From Marinobacter sp. THAF197a (GTDB lineage: Bacteria > Pseudomonadota > Gammaproteobacteria > Pseudomonadales > Oleiphilaceae): 64,000 bases of DNA. A program made the position numbers and the translations under genes. The stretch covers positions 4,092,001 to 4,156,000 of the forward strand of contig NZ_CP045324.1 of NCBI RefSeq assembly GCF_009363275.1, written 5' to 3'. The notes below the pieces were generated by a model that did not search any database, was not told the DNA's origin, and saw nothing but the letters and a program-made list of their open reading frames with translations. Shown one piece after another: positions 35,559 through 45,336 of the stretch; the first letter of the stretch is position 1, and every line of letters starts with the position of its first letter.

Positions 35559-35966
35559 TTATAACTCTGCAGTGATCTCTGAACTTAATGTCTCGGGGAG
35601 ATTGAGAAACTTTCTCCATGCACTTAGAACTGCTTTGAATTCCTCAAGTGAGAATCTACCTTCTTCTTGACCGATCCAATCCTCATTAACATTTATGTTA
35701 ATCTGAACAAAATTACTTGAGATAAAAACGTCAACGTCGTTACCTTCCACCTCTAGAGTTTTTATTTTTCCTTCTTCAAACATTTTTATTTTGGATAGTA
35801 TCCTGTCACAGTCCTCAATATTCTGAGCAATGCTGGTTAAGGTATTGGCTAGATATCTCTGATACCGGGCCACTTCAAGTTCACCAGAAAACTCTTGGCG
35901 CTGATGATAGATTTGCCCTAGAACAGGGTGTTTTCCGCCATCGGAATAGTACAATTTTAATTTCAT
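35559..35966 (-). CDS. Putative immunity protein for the adjacent EndoU toxin
   Basis: This small, soluble 135-aa protein is encoded immediately after the EndoU-type toxin gene; its ATG overlaps the toxin stop (ATGA, 35963-35966). The acidic character, size and coupling are those of cognate immunity proteins, which bind the toxin domain in the cytoplasm. The C-terminal part (GRFSLEEFKAVLSAWRKFL) recalls YacL-like small proteins. The gene is AT-richer than its surroundings. Function is inferred from position. Confidence 0.65.
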   Translation of the reverse strand: MKLKLYYSDGGKHPVLGQIYHQRQEFSGELEVARYQRYLANTLTSIAQNIEDCDRILSKIKMFEEGKIKTLEVEGNDVDVFISSNFVQININVNEDWIGQEEGRFSLEEFKAVLSAWRKFLNLPETLSSEITAEL

Positions 35967-37618
35967 TTCTCACCTCTAAGTGTTCTTGGGGCCTGGCACA
36001 CTGGATAAACTGTGGTTCTTGGTGAAATCCAACCCTCAACTCTAACACCGGAGGGAGTTACAGAAATCCACTTATCACCCTGAACAATTTTATTTGGATC
36101 ATTCCAAGCTGCATCAACTTCACTTTTAATACGGGTTTCGTCCCAATCCTTAGGGAACATCGTGTTGCTAGAGTTGTTACTCGTCTTGGTTATCCACTGC
36201 CCTGGATTCGCCGGATCTTGGACTTCAACAGTAGCCATGTATACACCCGCAACATCAGGCATCGTTTCGGTGCCAGGAACTATCCTGACATCGCCATAAA
36301 GCAACGTATGGCCGCCGGTCGGTTTTCCTCTACTCGTGTAGTCAGCCTTCAGTACATGCTCAAAATCAATTGGTGATTGCTGAACATATTTGACTAAGCC
36401 ACTATCTCCGGCACTATCAGCCCGCTTCTGAAAAACCAGATACAACGGCTCAATCCCACTATCCTTCGGAAAACTTACGATCAGCTCAACCTGATCCTCG
36501 AAAGGCCGCTGGTAGCCCGGCGGCGAATGTTCCTGACCATCCTCCTGAATCGGCGTCACCAGAATACTATAGGGATCGATCCCGGAGTCAGCTGGGTACT
36601 CGGTGCTCACAACCGGGCGATGGCCGCTTTCGTCCGGATACCAGACGAGGGTGAAGTCGTCGTCAACCACCACTTCAAAATTCTCGCCCTTGAGCTCTGC
36701 GTGAGCAACCGGAACCCGGTCTTTGTATCCAGTGCTGTCGTTGACATGATAGCCGGCAACCCGGAGGTTTCCGGTGGCATCCACGTGCAGATGAAAACGT
36801 ACCCGAATGGCCGCCTCAGCCATTTCAAGGAGTTCTTCCTTGGTGTACAGGGTGCTGTCGCCCAATTTGGATGGCCAGAGTGCCAAAAGTACTGTGCTGG
36901 CAGCCGTACTCATTACGCTGGCACCAATACGCGCCGCCATAGCCCAGCCTTTTGCCAGTCTCATTGCCGAGCCGGAGATCAAGCCCAGCGGCCGCAAGCC
37001 GTTTGCACCAGGGCTGGTGACGGTGGCGGGGGCAAGCATCGCAAGGGTGCCAAAGTTACTGGCCTTTTCCTGCCCCTCGTTGCTGTCGGTATCCCCGGAG
37101 GGCCGGGTGCAGGACTTGGCGAATACCTTTGGGCCCAGGGGCGGAAGGGCAAAGTTTTCCGATATTACCACAGGCGGTGGAAGCGGCTCAGGTGGCGGTT
37201 CAATTACCGGGGTTTCTGGCGTGTAGTCGAGCTTCGGTGGTGGTGCCAGGCTATCGGAATGAGCGTAGGCGGTGCCCCTTGCAGGAAAAGCTCTTCGGTC
37301 ACCGAAGCGTTTTTCGAAGCCAGTGACGGCATTCTCTGCAATGGCGACAGAGGCTCTTTCCGTGGGAACAATGCGCCCGGATACCAGCCGGAAGACGGGA
37401 ACCGCCGGGATCTCTTTCAGCAACACCAACTCGCCACTGGCTAACTGGTCTCGTAAACGGGCAGGGGTAAAACTGGAGCTCGAAAGGTAGCTGGCCAATT
37501 CCCTATCGGAGTATTGGTCCCAGCCACCCTCGATCATCAACGCTTCGTGAAGCGCAAGCGAGTGCGGGTCTGCTATTTTGGTCACGTCCGTGTTTCCACA
37601 AAGTATTAATCGGCACAA
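35963..37618 (-). CDS. S-pyocin-type polymorphic toxin with C-terminal EndoU nuclease
   Basis: The 551-aa protein is predicted to be exported or released and to cleave RNA in competitors. A proline-rich segment (PVIEPPPEPLPPPV, ~135-150) and a pyocin-S-like middle domain with FALPPLGPKVFAKSC and small hydrophobic stretches are followed by the C-terminal EndoU-type domain. Its predicted catalytic triad is H421, H437 (GGHTLL) and K478 (WITKTSN), with the family motif NTMFPKDWDETRI. The start is uncertain: ATG 37618 or GTG 37585, which gives the more family-like TKIADPHSLALHEALM. The immunity gene overlaps its end. No secretion genes are nearby. Confidence 0.78.
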   Translation of the reverse strand: MCRLILCGNTDVTKIADPHSLALHEALMIEGGWDQYSDRELASYLSSSSFTPARLRDQLASGELVLLKEIPAVPVFRLVSGRIVPTERASVAIAENAVTGFEKRFGDRRAFPARGTAYAHSDSLAPPPKLDYTPETPVIEPPPEPLPPPVVISENFALPPLGPKVFAKSCTRPSGDTDSNEGQEKASNFGTLAMLAPATVTSPGANGLRPLGLISGSAMRLAKGWAMAARIGASVMSTAASTVLLALWPSKLGDSTLYTKEELLEMAEAAIRVRFHLHVDATGNLRVAGYHVNDSTGYKDRVPVAHAELKGENFEVVVDDDFTLVWYPDESGHRPVVSTEYPADSGIDPYSILVTPIQEDGQEHSPPGYQRPFEDQVELIVSFPKDSGIEPLYLVFQKRADSAGDSGLVKYVQQSPIDFEHVLKADYTSRGKPTGGHTLLYGDVRIVPGTETMPDVAGVYMATVEVQDPANPGQWITKTSNNSSNTMFPKDWDETRIKSEVDAAWNDPNKIVQGDKWISVTPSGVRVEGWISPRTTVYPVCQAPRTLRGEK

Positions 37619-37677
37619 TCCATGCCTGTAGTGTGGTCAAAGGTACCGGAAATCTGGCGCCTATCCAAGATCAAGCC

Positions 37678-37723
37678 AAAAAAAGCCGCAGAGCCCGGGG
37701 CCATCCAGGCTCGGACTCTGCCG
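37678..37723 (-). terminator. Rho-independent terminator after the BVMO gene
   Basis: On the minus strand a GC-rich imperfect hairpin (GGCAGAGTCC ... GGGCTCTGC) is followed by a run of seven T's (37684-37678), 12 bases after the stop at 37735. Confidence 0.7.
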
Positions 37724-37734
37724 TCTCTCCGACT

Positions 37735-39318
37735 CTAGCCAACCAACGCCGGCTCGCCACCCTGCTCCATCACTCCCGCCGCTTCACACACATACTGCTC
37801 GGCATCAAAACGCTTGGTCTGCTGCCGGAACTGCCAGGTAAAGCCCGGCCACAGGGTGGTGTTCTTACCATTCTCGTTCACGTACCAGCTCTTGCAGCCG
37901 GTCTGCCACACCGAATCGCCAAGCTTGGCGTGAATCGAGGCGTTGTACTGGCTGACGGCGTCTTCCCTCACTTCCACCGTCTTCCAGCCCCGGTGCTGCA
38001 TTTTTTTCAGGGCATCCAGCACGTACTGAACCTGGGATTCGATCATGTACACCATGGAGCTGTGCCCCAGCCCGGTGTTCGGGCCCATCAGCATGAAGAA
38101 ATTGGGGAAGCCGGCTACCGTGGTGCCCTTGTAGGCTTCCGCCCCTTCGCGCCAGGCATCGAGCAGGTCCTGGCCGCCACGGCCGTAGATCATGCCCCGG
38201 GGAATCGGCTCCTGGGCCTTGAAGCCGGTGCCATAAACGATGCAGTCCACCTGGCGCTCGGTGCCATTGCTATCCACGATGGTGTTGCCTTTCACCTCAC
38301 GGATGCCATCGGTGAGCACGTCCACATGATCCTGATCCAGCGCCGGATAGTAATTATTGGAGATCAGCACCCGCTTGCAGCCGAAATGGAAATCCGGCGT
38401 CACCTTCTTGCGCAGTTCCTTGTCTTTGATCTGACTGCGAATATGGCGCCGGGCCTGCAGCTCACCGATTTTCAGGATGCGCGGGTTACCGACAAAGCCC
38501 AGCACCCGGGCTTCCAGCGTCCAGTAGATGCTCTGACGAAACGCATTCAGGGTCTGCGGCACCTTACGGAACATCATCCGCTCCAGCGGGCGGATTTCCC
38601 GGTCCGGCTTGGGCATGATCCAGGGTGGGGTACGCTGGTAAAGGTCCAGGTGGGCCGCATCCTTGGCGATCTCCGGCACAAACTGGATGGCCGAGGCTCC
38701 GGTGCCGATCACCGCCACTCGCTTGCCGCGAAAATCATAGTCGTGGTCCCAGTTCTGGGAGTGGAAGCTGGTACCGGTGAAGGTGTCCATGCCCTTGATA
38801 TCCGGGTAGGCAGGTGTACTCAGGCCACCCATGCCGGATACCAGCACTTGGGCGTGCAGCTTGCGGAACCTGGGCAGGGTTTTATCGCTGCGATCCAGGA
38901 CATCCCCGGGCTTCAGGTTGTTGGTTTGCATGTAGGCCCAGAGCTTGGGGCTGTCGCAGGTTTCGATGGTCCAGGCCCCGGTTTTTTCATTCCAGCGGGC
39001 ACCCGCCACGTGGGTATTGAGCTGGATGTGTTCGAGCAGGCCGTACTTTTCCGCGCAGTGGCGCAGGTAGGCTTTGATTTCCGGCTGGGGCGCGAACATC
39101 CTGGTCCAGTTGGGGTTCTGTTCGAATGAGAAGGAGTACAGCGCAGATTGCACGTCGCAGGCGCAACCGGGGTAGTGGTTTTCGTGCCAGGTGCCGCCGA
39201 TGTCGTCGCTTTGTTCGAGGATAACGAAGTCGTTGAAGCCGGCTTCTTTGAGTTTGATGGCCATGCCGAGGCCGGAGAAGCCGGTGCCGATGATGGCGAT
39301 CTGTGCGGTTTGTGTCAT
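37735..39318 (-). CDS. Baeyer-Villiger-type flavin monooxygenase
   Basis: The 527-aa protein has an FAD-binding GTGFSGLGM motif near the N-terminus, the GGTWHENHYPGCACDV segment and the BVMO fingerprint F-x-G-x3-H-x3-W as FTGTSFHSQNWD (~164-175). A second Rossmann NADPH site, VIGTGASAIQ, follows. Such enzymes insert oxygen next to a ketone (cyclic or aliphatic) using NADPH and O2. It lies divergent from a TetR regulator at 39857, with two repeat elements in the gap, and is likely regulated by it. The ketone substrate cannot be predicted. Confidence 0.88.
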   Translation of the reverse strand: MTQTAQIAIIGTGFSGLGMAIKLKEAGFNDFVILEQSDDIGGTWHENHYPGCACDVQSALYSFSFEQNPNWTRMFAPQPEIKAYLRHCAEKYGLLEHIQLNTHVAGARWNEKTGAWTIETCDSPKLWAYMQTNNLKPGDVLDRSDKTLPRFRKLHAQVLVSGMGGLSTPAYPDIKGMDTFTGTSFHSQNWDHDYDFRGKRVAVIGTGASAIQFVPEIAKDAAHLDLYQRTPPWIMPKPDREIRPLERMMFRKVPQTLNAFRQSIYWTLEARVLGFVGNPRILKIGELQARRHIRSQIKDKELRKKVTPDFHFGCKRVLISNNYYPALDQDHVDVLTDGIREVKGNTIVDSNGTERQVDCIVYGTGFKAQEPIPRGMIYGRGGQDLLDAWREGAEAYKGTTVAGFPNFFMLMGPNTGLGHSSMVYMIESQVQYVLDALKKMQHRGWKTVEVREDAVSQYNASIHAKLGDSVWQTGCKSWYVNENGKNTTLWPGFTWQFRQQTKRFDAEQYVCEAAGVMEQGGEPALVG

Positions 39319-39543
39319 TGCTGCACTCCTGTGTGGCCTGTTTGGCCTTGCCTGTTGTTGTCTGGGTGGTCATCATTGACCGGTAGACACATGTATACCG
39401 CCATGGGTAGACACTTGTATACTCTGGTTCGGGTGTTTGGCCTTGGGTGACAGATTGTTGGCCTGTGCGGCCTTTAGATTGGGTGCTCGGTTCGCCGCTT
39501 GCTTGGGTAGATAGCACCGGCTGGCCTTTGGCTTATGGTGTTT

Positions 39544-39656
39544 GGTTGATTTGGGGATGGCTTTCCAAAACACGCTCCTTCGGCACATCCATGTGACGCT
39601 TGGGCTCCGCCATCCATGGCTCCGCACAGTTTTGGAAAGCCATCCCCAAACCAACC
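39544..39656. repeat. Core-conserved inverted-repeat element, copy B (reverse orientation)
   Basis: Arms of 28 bp (39544-39571 and 39629-39656, one mismatch) flank a 57-bp core. The reverse complement of the core aligns with copies A and C: GCCATGGATGGCGGA, AAGCGT and ACATGGA are shared, the rest is diverged. The arms have a unique sequence (TTTGGGGATGGCTTTCC). It lies in the BVMO/TetR gap. Confidence 0.8.
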
Positions 39657-39725
39657 TTTAGACTTTTATGAAGGCCGTCTCCCAAATAGTGAAATTGGGA
39701 GGGCCCGCATACTCAAATGTTAGAG

Positions 39726-39833
39726 AGGCCGGTCTGGTAGACCTTTCGAAAATGCTTGTAGCCATGGATGGCGGAAAGCAAGCGTACATGGACGTACTCG
39801 CAGCGGTTTTCGAAAGGTCTACCAGACCGGCCT
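39726..39833. repeat. Core-conserved inverted-repeat element, copy C
   Basis: Arms of 27 bp (39726-39752 and 39807-39833, perfect) flank a 54-bp core that is identical to copy A except for one base. The arms are different from those of A and B (GGCCGGTCTGGTAGACC). Copy C ends 23 bases before the TetR regulator start. Confidence 0.85.
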
Positions 39834-39856
39834 AACTCCAAAAACACGAGGCTTAG

Positions 39857-40495
39857 ATGAACACACTGGCCGGCGGAAAACTGAAACTGGTACAGGCCGC
39901 TCTGCGGTTGATTACCGAAACACGGAGCCTGACATCACTCGGGCTGCGGGAGCTGGCCCGTGAGGCTGGGTTGAATCCGAATACCTTTTACCGGCACTTC
40001 AAGAGCCTGGACGAATTCGGGCTGCAGGTACTGGGGTATATCGCCGAGGACATGAAAACCGGAGTGCGACAACTGCGGCAGATGGCGGATTCATCCGAGC
40101 AGGCATCCCACGACACCGTCACCTTTGTGTACCACTACTTCCTCGCCAATCCCGCCGCCACCACGGTAGCCGTCCGCGAACTGCACGGGCCCTCGCCGGT
40201 GTTACGCCGGGCGCTGGAGGCGCAGCTGGATGCCAGTGCCCGGGAGATGGCGGAGGACATTCTTGAGCGGGGATTGGTGCCGGGTGTGGAGACCGCTGTG
40301 GTGCATGAGGTTTCCCACATGACCATCCGCTATATCCTGTTCCGGGCCATGGATTACATTGAGAAGCCCGAGCAGCGGGAAAAGATTCAGCAGGAAACCG
40401 AACGGTTTATCAACCGGCAGTTCCGGGGGGCCATGATTGAGGGGCTAAACGAGGAAGAGGTGCTGGCGTTGAAAACTGCACCGGGGCAAACCTGA
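39857..40495 (+). CDS. TetR-family regulator, FabR/DesT-like
   Basis: The 212-aa protein has an N-terminal helix-turn-helix (SLGLRELAREAGLNPNTFYR) almost parallel to FabR of E. coli (which controls unsaturated fatty acid synthesis), followed by an all-helical ligand-binding domain. It is divergent from the BVMO gene with repeats between. Likely a repressor of that gene and/or of lipid genes such as the disrupted desaturase nearby; the target is inferred only. Confidence 0.8.
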   Translation: MNTLAGGKLKLVQAALRLITETRSLTSLGLRELAREAGLNPNTFYRHFKSLDEFGLQVLGYIAEDMKTGVRQLRQMADSSEQASHDTVTFVYHYFLANPAATTVAVRELHGPSPVLRRALEAQLDASAREMAEDILERGLVPGVETAVVHEVSHMTIRYILFRAMDYIEKPEQREKIQQETERFINRQFRGAMIEGLNEEEVLALKTAPGQT

Positions 40496-40519
40496 AGCCC
40501 GCCCCGGCACTGAACAGCC

Positions 40520-40831
40520 TTACTCGGTGGTATTAAACACGTAAGATGACACAGTGCCATCGCTATTGAACCGCACCACCAGGTCCGTCGTTTCGGCATC
40601 ACCAAAGGCAGACCAGCGATACTTGCCATAAGTCCAGGTGCGCTTGCCGTCTTCCACCCCGGTGCGCCAGGGCTCGCCGAACATATCCTGAATGTCCGCC
40701 CGGGTGGTTTCACCAATGCGGATCTGGTCCACATTGTGGGTCGCAAAGTCTCGGCCTACCGTCGCGCAGCCCACCAGGGTCGCCAACAACAAGGCCATGC
40801 CAGCCAGTTTCAGATGTCGAGCCACTGCCAT
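40520..40831 (-). CDS. Outer-membrane lipoprotein, SmpA/BamE-like fold
   Basis: The ~103-aa product is read from ATG 40831 (AAAAAGGAG upstream), with the lipobox LATLVGC at residues ~16-22 and C22 as the lipidated residue. The mature part has IGETTRADIQDMFGEPWR and a WTYGKYRW strand typical of BamE/SmpA-like small lipoproteins. A longer upstream frame lacks a ribosome binding site. It lies in the same orientation as the OYE gene, separated from it by a terminator, so it has its own promoter. Confidence 0.75.
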   Translation of the reverse strand: MAVARHLKLAGMALLLATLVGCATVGRDFATHNVDQIRIGETTRADIQDMFGEPWRTGVEDGKRTWTYGKYRWSAFGDAETTDLVVRFNSDGTVSSYVFNTTE

Positions 40832-40923
40832 ATACAACTCCTTTTTCGATGGTTGAGTCATTACTGAACACAGCATAGCGGTTCTGTAAAACTGTGCGAT
40901 TAACAACCGGATAACTTTCACCC

Positions 40924-40959
40924 ACAAAAAAGCCGCGGGGCCTGAACAGGCGCCGCGGC
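40924..40959 (-). terminator. Rho-independent terminator after the OYE gene
   Basis: On the minus strand a near-perfect GC-rich stem (GCCGCGGCGCCTG, AA or TT loop, CAGGCCCCGCGGC) is followed by TTTTTT, 25 bases after the stop at 40985. Confidence 0.9.
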
Positions 40960-40984
40960 AAGCAGGATCGAAGGGATAGATCGA

Positions 40985-42097
40985 TCAGTAAAGCTTGGCC
41001 AGGGATTTCTTGGCGAAGGCTTCCACTTCGTTCAGCCGGCCTTCTTTCACTTTCACCAGCCACTCCGGGTCTTGCAGCAGGGCCCGGCCGACCGCAATCA
41101 AGTCGAACTCGCCGTTGTTCATTCGCTCTACCAGCTCGTCGATGCCGGACTGCTCCACGGCTTCCTGCTTGCTGGCGAAGGTGCCGCTGATGAAGTCTTC
41201 GGTCAGGCCCACGCTGCCAACAGACATGGTCGGCTTGCCGGAAAGTTTCTGGGTCCAGCCAGCCAGGTTCAGGTTGGAACCCTCGAATTCCGGCTCCCAG
41301 AAGCGGCGTGTGGAGGCGTGGAAAATGTCGACGCCGGCCTCAACCAACGGCTTCAGGAAGCGTTCGAGCTCTTCCGGGCTGTTCACCAGTTTCGCTTCGT
41401 ACGCCTGCTGCTTCCACTGGGAGAAACGCAGCATGATCGGGTAATCCGGGCCGACGCGGTGGCGTACTTCTTCGACGATTTCCACCACAAAGCGCAGACG
41501 GTTTTCCAGGCTGCCGCCGTATTCGTCGTCACGCTGGTTGGTGCCTTCCCACAGGAACTGGTCCAGCAGGTAGCCGTGGGCACCGTGGATTTCCACACCA
41601 TCAAAACCCAATGCTTTGGCGTCTTGGGCGGCGTCGCCGAAGGCTTTGATCACGTCCTGGATGTCTTCTTTGGTCATGGCCTTGCCGTTGGGCTTGCCTG
41701 GGGCGAACAGGCCAGACGGGCTGTATCCGGGGACGGACGGATCCGGCTCGGTGCCTTCTTTACGCACGGCACCTACGTGCCACAGCTGCGGGAAAATGGC
41801 ACCGCCAGCTTCGTGAACGGCATCGACCACTTTCTTCCAGCCGGCCAGGGCTTCGTCACCGTAGAAAGCCGGTACGTTCGGGTAACCGTTGGCCGCCGCG
41901 TGGTTCACAATGGTGCCCTCGGTGATGATCAGGCCAACGCCGGCTTCGGCGCGGCGGCGGTAGTAGTCCACCACGTTTTGACCGGGTACGCCCTTGGGCG
42001 AGAAGTTACGGGTCATCGGAGCCATGGCTACGCGGTTACGCAGCTTGAGGTTGTGAAGTTCAAACGGCTCAAACATAGGACCAAGATTCATACTCAT
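40985..42097 (-). CDS. Old yellow enzyme family NADH:flavin oxidoreductase
   Basis: The 370-aa TIM-barrel flavoenzyme has FEPFELHNLKLRNRVAMAPM (N-terminus), the catalytic HGAHGYLLDQFLW segment with His pair, and SVGSVGLT near the C-terminal FMN site. These cytoplasmic enzymes reduce alkenes, nitro-esters or electrophiles (NemA-like) with an NAD(P)H cofactor. Divergent from an HxlR regulator at 42187; three direct repeats lie in the promoter region. Typical of stress-induced OYE/HxlR pairs. Confidence 0.9.
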   Translation of the reverse strand: MSMNLGPMFEPFELHNLKLRNRVAMAPMTRNFSPKGVPGQNVVDYYRRRAEAGVGLIITEGTIVNHAAANGYPNVPAFYGDEALAGWKKVVDAVHEAGGAIFPQLWHVGAVRKEGTEPDPSVPGYSPSGLFAPGKPNGKAMTKEDIQDVIKAFGDAAQDAKALGFDGVEIHGAHGYLLDQFLWEGTNQRDDEYGGSLENRLRFVVEIVEEVRHRVGPDYPIMLRFSQWKQQAYEAKLVNSPEELERFLKPLVEAGVDIFHASTRRFWEPEFEGSNLNLAGWTQKLSGKPTMSVGSVGLTEDFISGTFASKQEAVEQSGIDELVERMNNGEFDLIAVGRALLQDPEWLVKVKEGRLNEVEAFAKKSLAKLY

Positions 42098-42104
42098 GTG
42101 ATGT

Positions 42105-42170
42105 GCAACCTCATTAATTTGGTTTCGTTAAGCAACCCTATTAAATCCGGTTTCAAAATGCAACCCTATT
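42105..42170. promoter_or_regulatory. Three GCAACCCTATT-type direct repeats in the OYE/HxlR promoter region
   Basis: Copies are GCAACCTCATT (42105-42115), GCAACCCTATT (42132-42142) and GCAACCCTATT (42160-42170), 27-28 bases apart. They fill the divergent promoter gap, which makes them good candidates for HxlR binding sites. Confidence 0.5.
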
Positions 42171-42186
42171 CGGTACACTCCCTCAC

Positions 42187-42651
42187 ATGGCCAGAAAACG
42201 TTTTGATGACTCCAATTGCTCCGTCGCCCGTGCCCTGAATGAAGTGGGGGACTGGTGGTCCCTGCTGATTGTGCTGCACGCCATGTACGGCACCCGCCGG
42301 TTTGTGGATTTTCAACAGCAGTTGGGCATTGCCAAAAACATTCTGTGCGACCGCCTGGCACGCCTGGTTGATAACGAAGTGCTTCGCAAAGTAGACGTTG
42401 GCGAGCACGGCTCCCGCTTCGAATACCGCCTGACAGAGAAAGGCCGGGATCTGTTCCCGGTGGTGGTGGCCCTGCGCCAGTGGGGCGACAAATGGAACCC
42501 GGCACCTGATGGGCAGCCGCTGGACCTGCGCGATCGTGATACCGGTAAGCCGGTGCAACCGGTTACCGTGCGCAATGCCGAAGGCCAACCACTGTCAATC
42601 CGTGATGTGTTCGTTCCCGACAATGCTGAAAGCGACAGCAAAACGGCCTGA
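42187..42651 (+). CDS. HxlR-family transcriptional regulator
   Basis: The 154-aa winged-helix protein has a CSVARALNEVGDWWSLLIVL start and FVDFQQQLGIAKNILCDRL, both typical of HxlR regulators. A redox-sensitive Cys is often found at the first position in this family (here C11). The C-terminal tail ~45 residues longer than the minimal family. Divergent from the OYE gene and most likely its regulator, sensing electrophiles or quinones (inference). Confidence 0.85.
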   Translation: MARKRFDDSNCSVARALNEVGDWWSLLIVLHAMYGTRRFVDFQQQLGIAKNILCDRLARLVDNEVLRKVDVGEHGSRFEYRLTEKGRDLFPVVVALRQWGDKWNPAPDGQPLDLRDRDTGKPVQPVTVRNAEGQPLSIRDVFVPDNAESDSKTA

Positions 42652-42694
42652 CCATAAGGGCAAACCGCATTCTCCGGAATCACCCCGATTTTTT

Positions 42695-42758
42695 TTGAGC
42701 TGAATCAAGAGCCACACCAAACCAGATCCGCTGCCCGCCATTTCTTGCGCTAAATCAA
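42695..42758 (+). promoter_or_regulatory. Two ANR/FNR-like boxes upstream of ompW
   Basis: TTGAGCTGAATCAA (42695-42708) and TTGCGCTAAATCAA (42745-42758) match the TTGAT-N4-ATCAA consensus with one and two differences in the left half. The second is centred about 41 bases before the expected transcription start if TACATT at 42780-42785 is the -10 box. Known: E. coli ompW is FNR-dependent. Confidence 0.5.
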
Positions 42759-42820
42759 GTTTCCCCGGCCCCGCTCCATTACATTGAGTCCATCGACTTT
42801 TAATGGATAAGGAGATGGCT

Positions 42821-43549
42821 ATGTCTCGTAGTTTCAAATTGGGTGTTCTGGCAGCGGCCGTGATGGCAACTGCACCGGCCGTTCAGGCTTTCGAAGCGGG
42901 TGATTTCATTCTGCGTGCGGGTGTTGTGCATGTGGCGCCGGATGATTCCAGCGACTCTATCACTGTGGGTGGTGCGCCGCTGCTTTCCGGTGCGGATTCA
43001 AAAGTTACCGTCGATTCCAATACACAGCTGGGCCTGCGTGCCACCTATATGTTCACCAACAGCCTCGGTGTCGGCCTGCTGGGCGCAACCCCGTTCAAGC
43101 ACAACATCAACGGTGGCGGCGATATTCCGAGTGACATCAAGCTGGGCGAAACCAAGCACCTGCCACCAACCCTGACACTGCAGTACTTCCCGATGGCAAG
43201 CTCTTCCGCCTTCCAGCCGTTCGTGGGCGTGGGCGTGAACTACACCACTTTCTTTGAAGAGAAGACCACCGGAACTCTGGATAGCGTGGTTGCTGCAGAA
43301 TACGGCATCCCCGGAGCCCGCACCTCGCTGGACCTGGACGACAGCGTTGGCGTGGCCGTGGAAGTGGGCATGGACTACATGCTGAGTGAGAACTTTGGTC
43401 TGAACGCGGCCATCTGGTGGGCAGACATCAATACCGATGCCCGCGTGAAGGTTTACGATGCGAACGGTGATTTCGCCGCACAAACAGATAAGTTTGAAGT
43501 CGAAATCGACCCCATGGTCTACATGGTCGGTTTCACCTACAAGTTCTGA
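42821..43549 (+). CDS. ompW: OmpW-family outer-membrane protein
   Basis: The ~242-aa product starts at ATG 42821 with AAGGAG 8 bases upstream (in-frame ATGs at 42803 and 42815 are less well placed). It has a signal peptide ending VQAFEAG and an eight-strand barrel pattern closing with the C-terminal Phe (VGFTYKF) needed for BAM assembly. The segment FILRAGVVHVAPDDSSD is the OmpW N-terminal signature. Small hydrophobic molecules are its supposed cargo. Two ANR-like boxes upstream suggest induction at low oxygen. Confidence 0.88.
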   Translation: MSRSFKLGVLAAAVMATAPAVQAFEAGDFILRAGVVHVAPDDSSDSITVGGAPLLSGADSKVTVDSNTQLGLRATYMFTNSLGVGLLGATPFKHNINGGGDIPSDIKLGETKHLPPTLTLQYFPMASSSAFQPFVGVGVNYTTFFEEKTTGTLDSVVAAEYGIPGARTSLDLDDSVGVAVEVGMDYMLSENFGLNAAIWWADINTDARVKVYDANGDFAAQTDKFEVEIDPMVYMVGFTYKF

Positions 43550-43608
43550 TCCCACGTACCCCTGGCAGCCTTCTGGTCTGTGGGCTGCCAGCTGGTGCGT
43601 TCTCCTGT

Positions 43609-43637
43609 GCGGGGCTGTTTTGCAGCCCCGCTTTTTT
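43609..43637 (+). terminator. Rho-independent terminator after ompW
   Basis: GCGGGGCTG, TTTT loop, CAGCCCCGC followed by TTTTTT, 60 bases after the ompW stop and just before the convergent rhlE stop. Confidence 0.93.
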
Positions 43638-43658
43638 ATGTCTGGAGAACCGGGGTGA

Positions 43659-44990
<1,332 letters not shown>

Positions 44991-45336
44991 ATAAAATATA
45001 CTCTTGATTGATTCTGCCTCCACGAACACCGGATGCGGCGAATGCGGGCAGATGCCATGAACATTCATGGAATAAAAGACGACTACGGTCACACGCCGAT
45101 ATCGGGGTGACGTCCTCTGACAGGTCGTATGGAGGTTCGCAAAGCGGCAAAGAGCCAGAAACTGCGGAATCCCTAGAGGCAGGACGCAGGCACGGTAACA
45201 GAGGGCTGGTGAAATAGCTATAGGTGGTTTTGATTAGCAGGCTTGTATTTTCTGGCGGAGAAACGGAACTCTCCCAAAGGCCACCGGTCACTAGCTGCCG
45301 TGCGCATTTAAAAACCTTTCGGAATCCGGAGATACC
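44991..45336. other. Long 5' region between rhlE and tlpA-like gene
   Basis: A 346-base divergent promoter region without a credible gene. The long leader on the rhlE side may carry post-transcriptional control, as is common for RNA helicase genes, but no known structured RNA was recognised. Confidence 0.3.

Noticed and set aside
39373..39654. 93-aa frame on the minus strand upstream of the BVMO
   Set aside because: It runs through repeat element B; the coding look comes from the inverted repeat, and there is no ribosome binding site.
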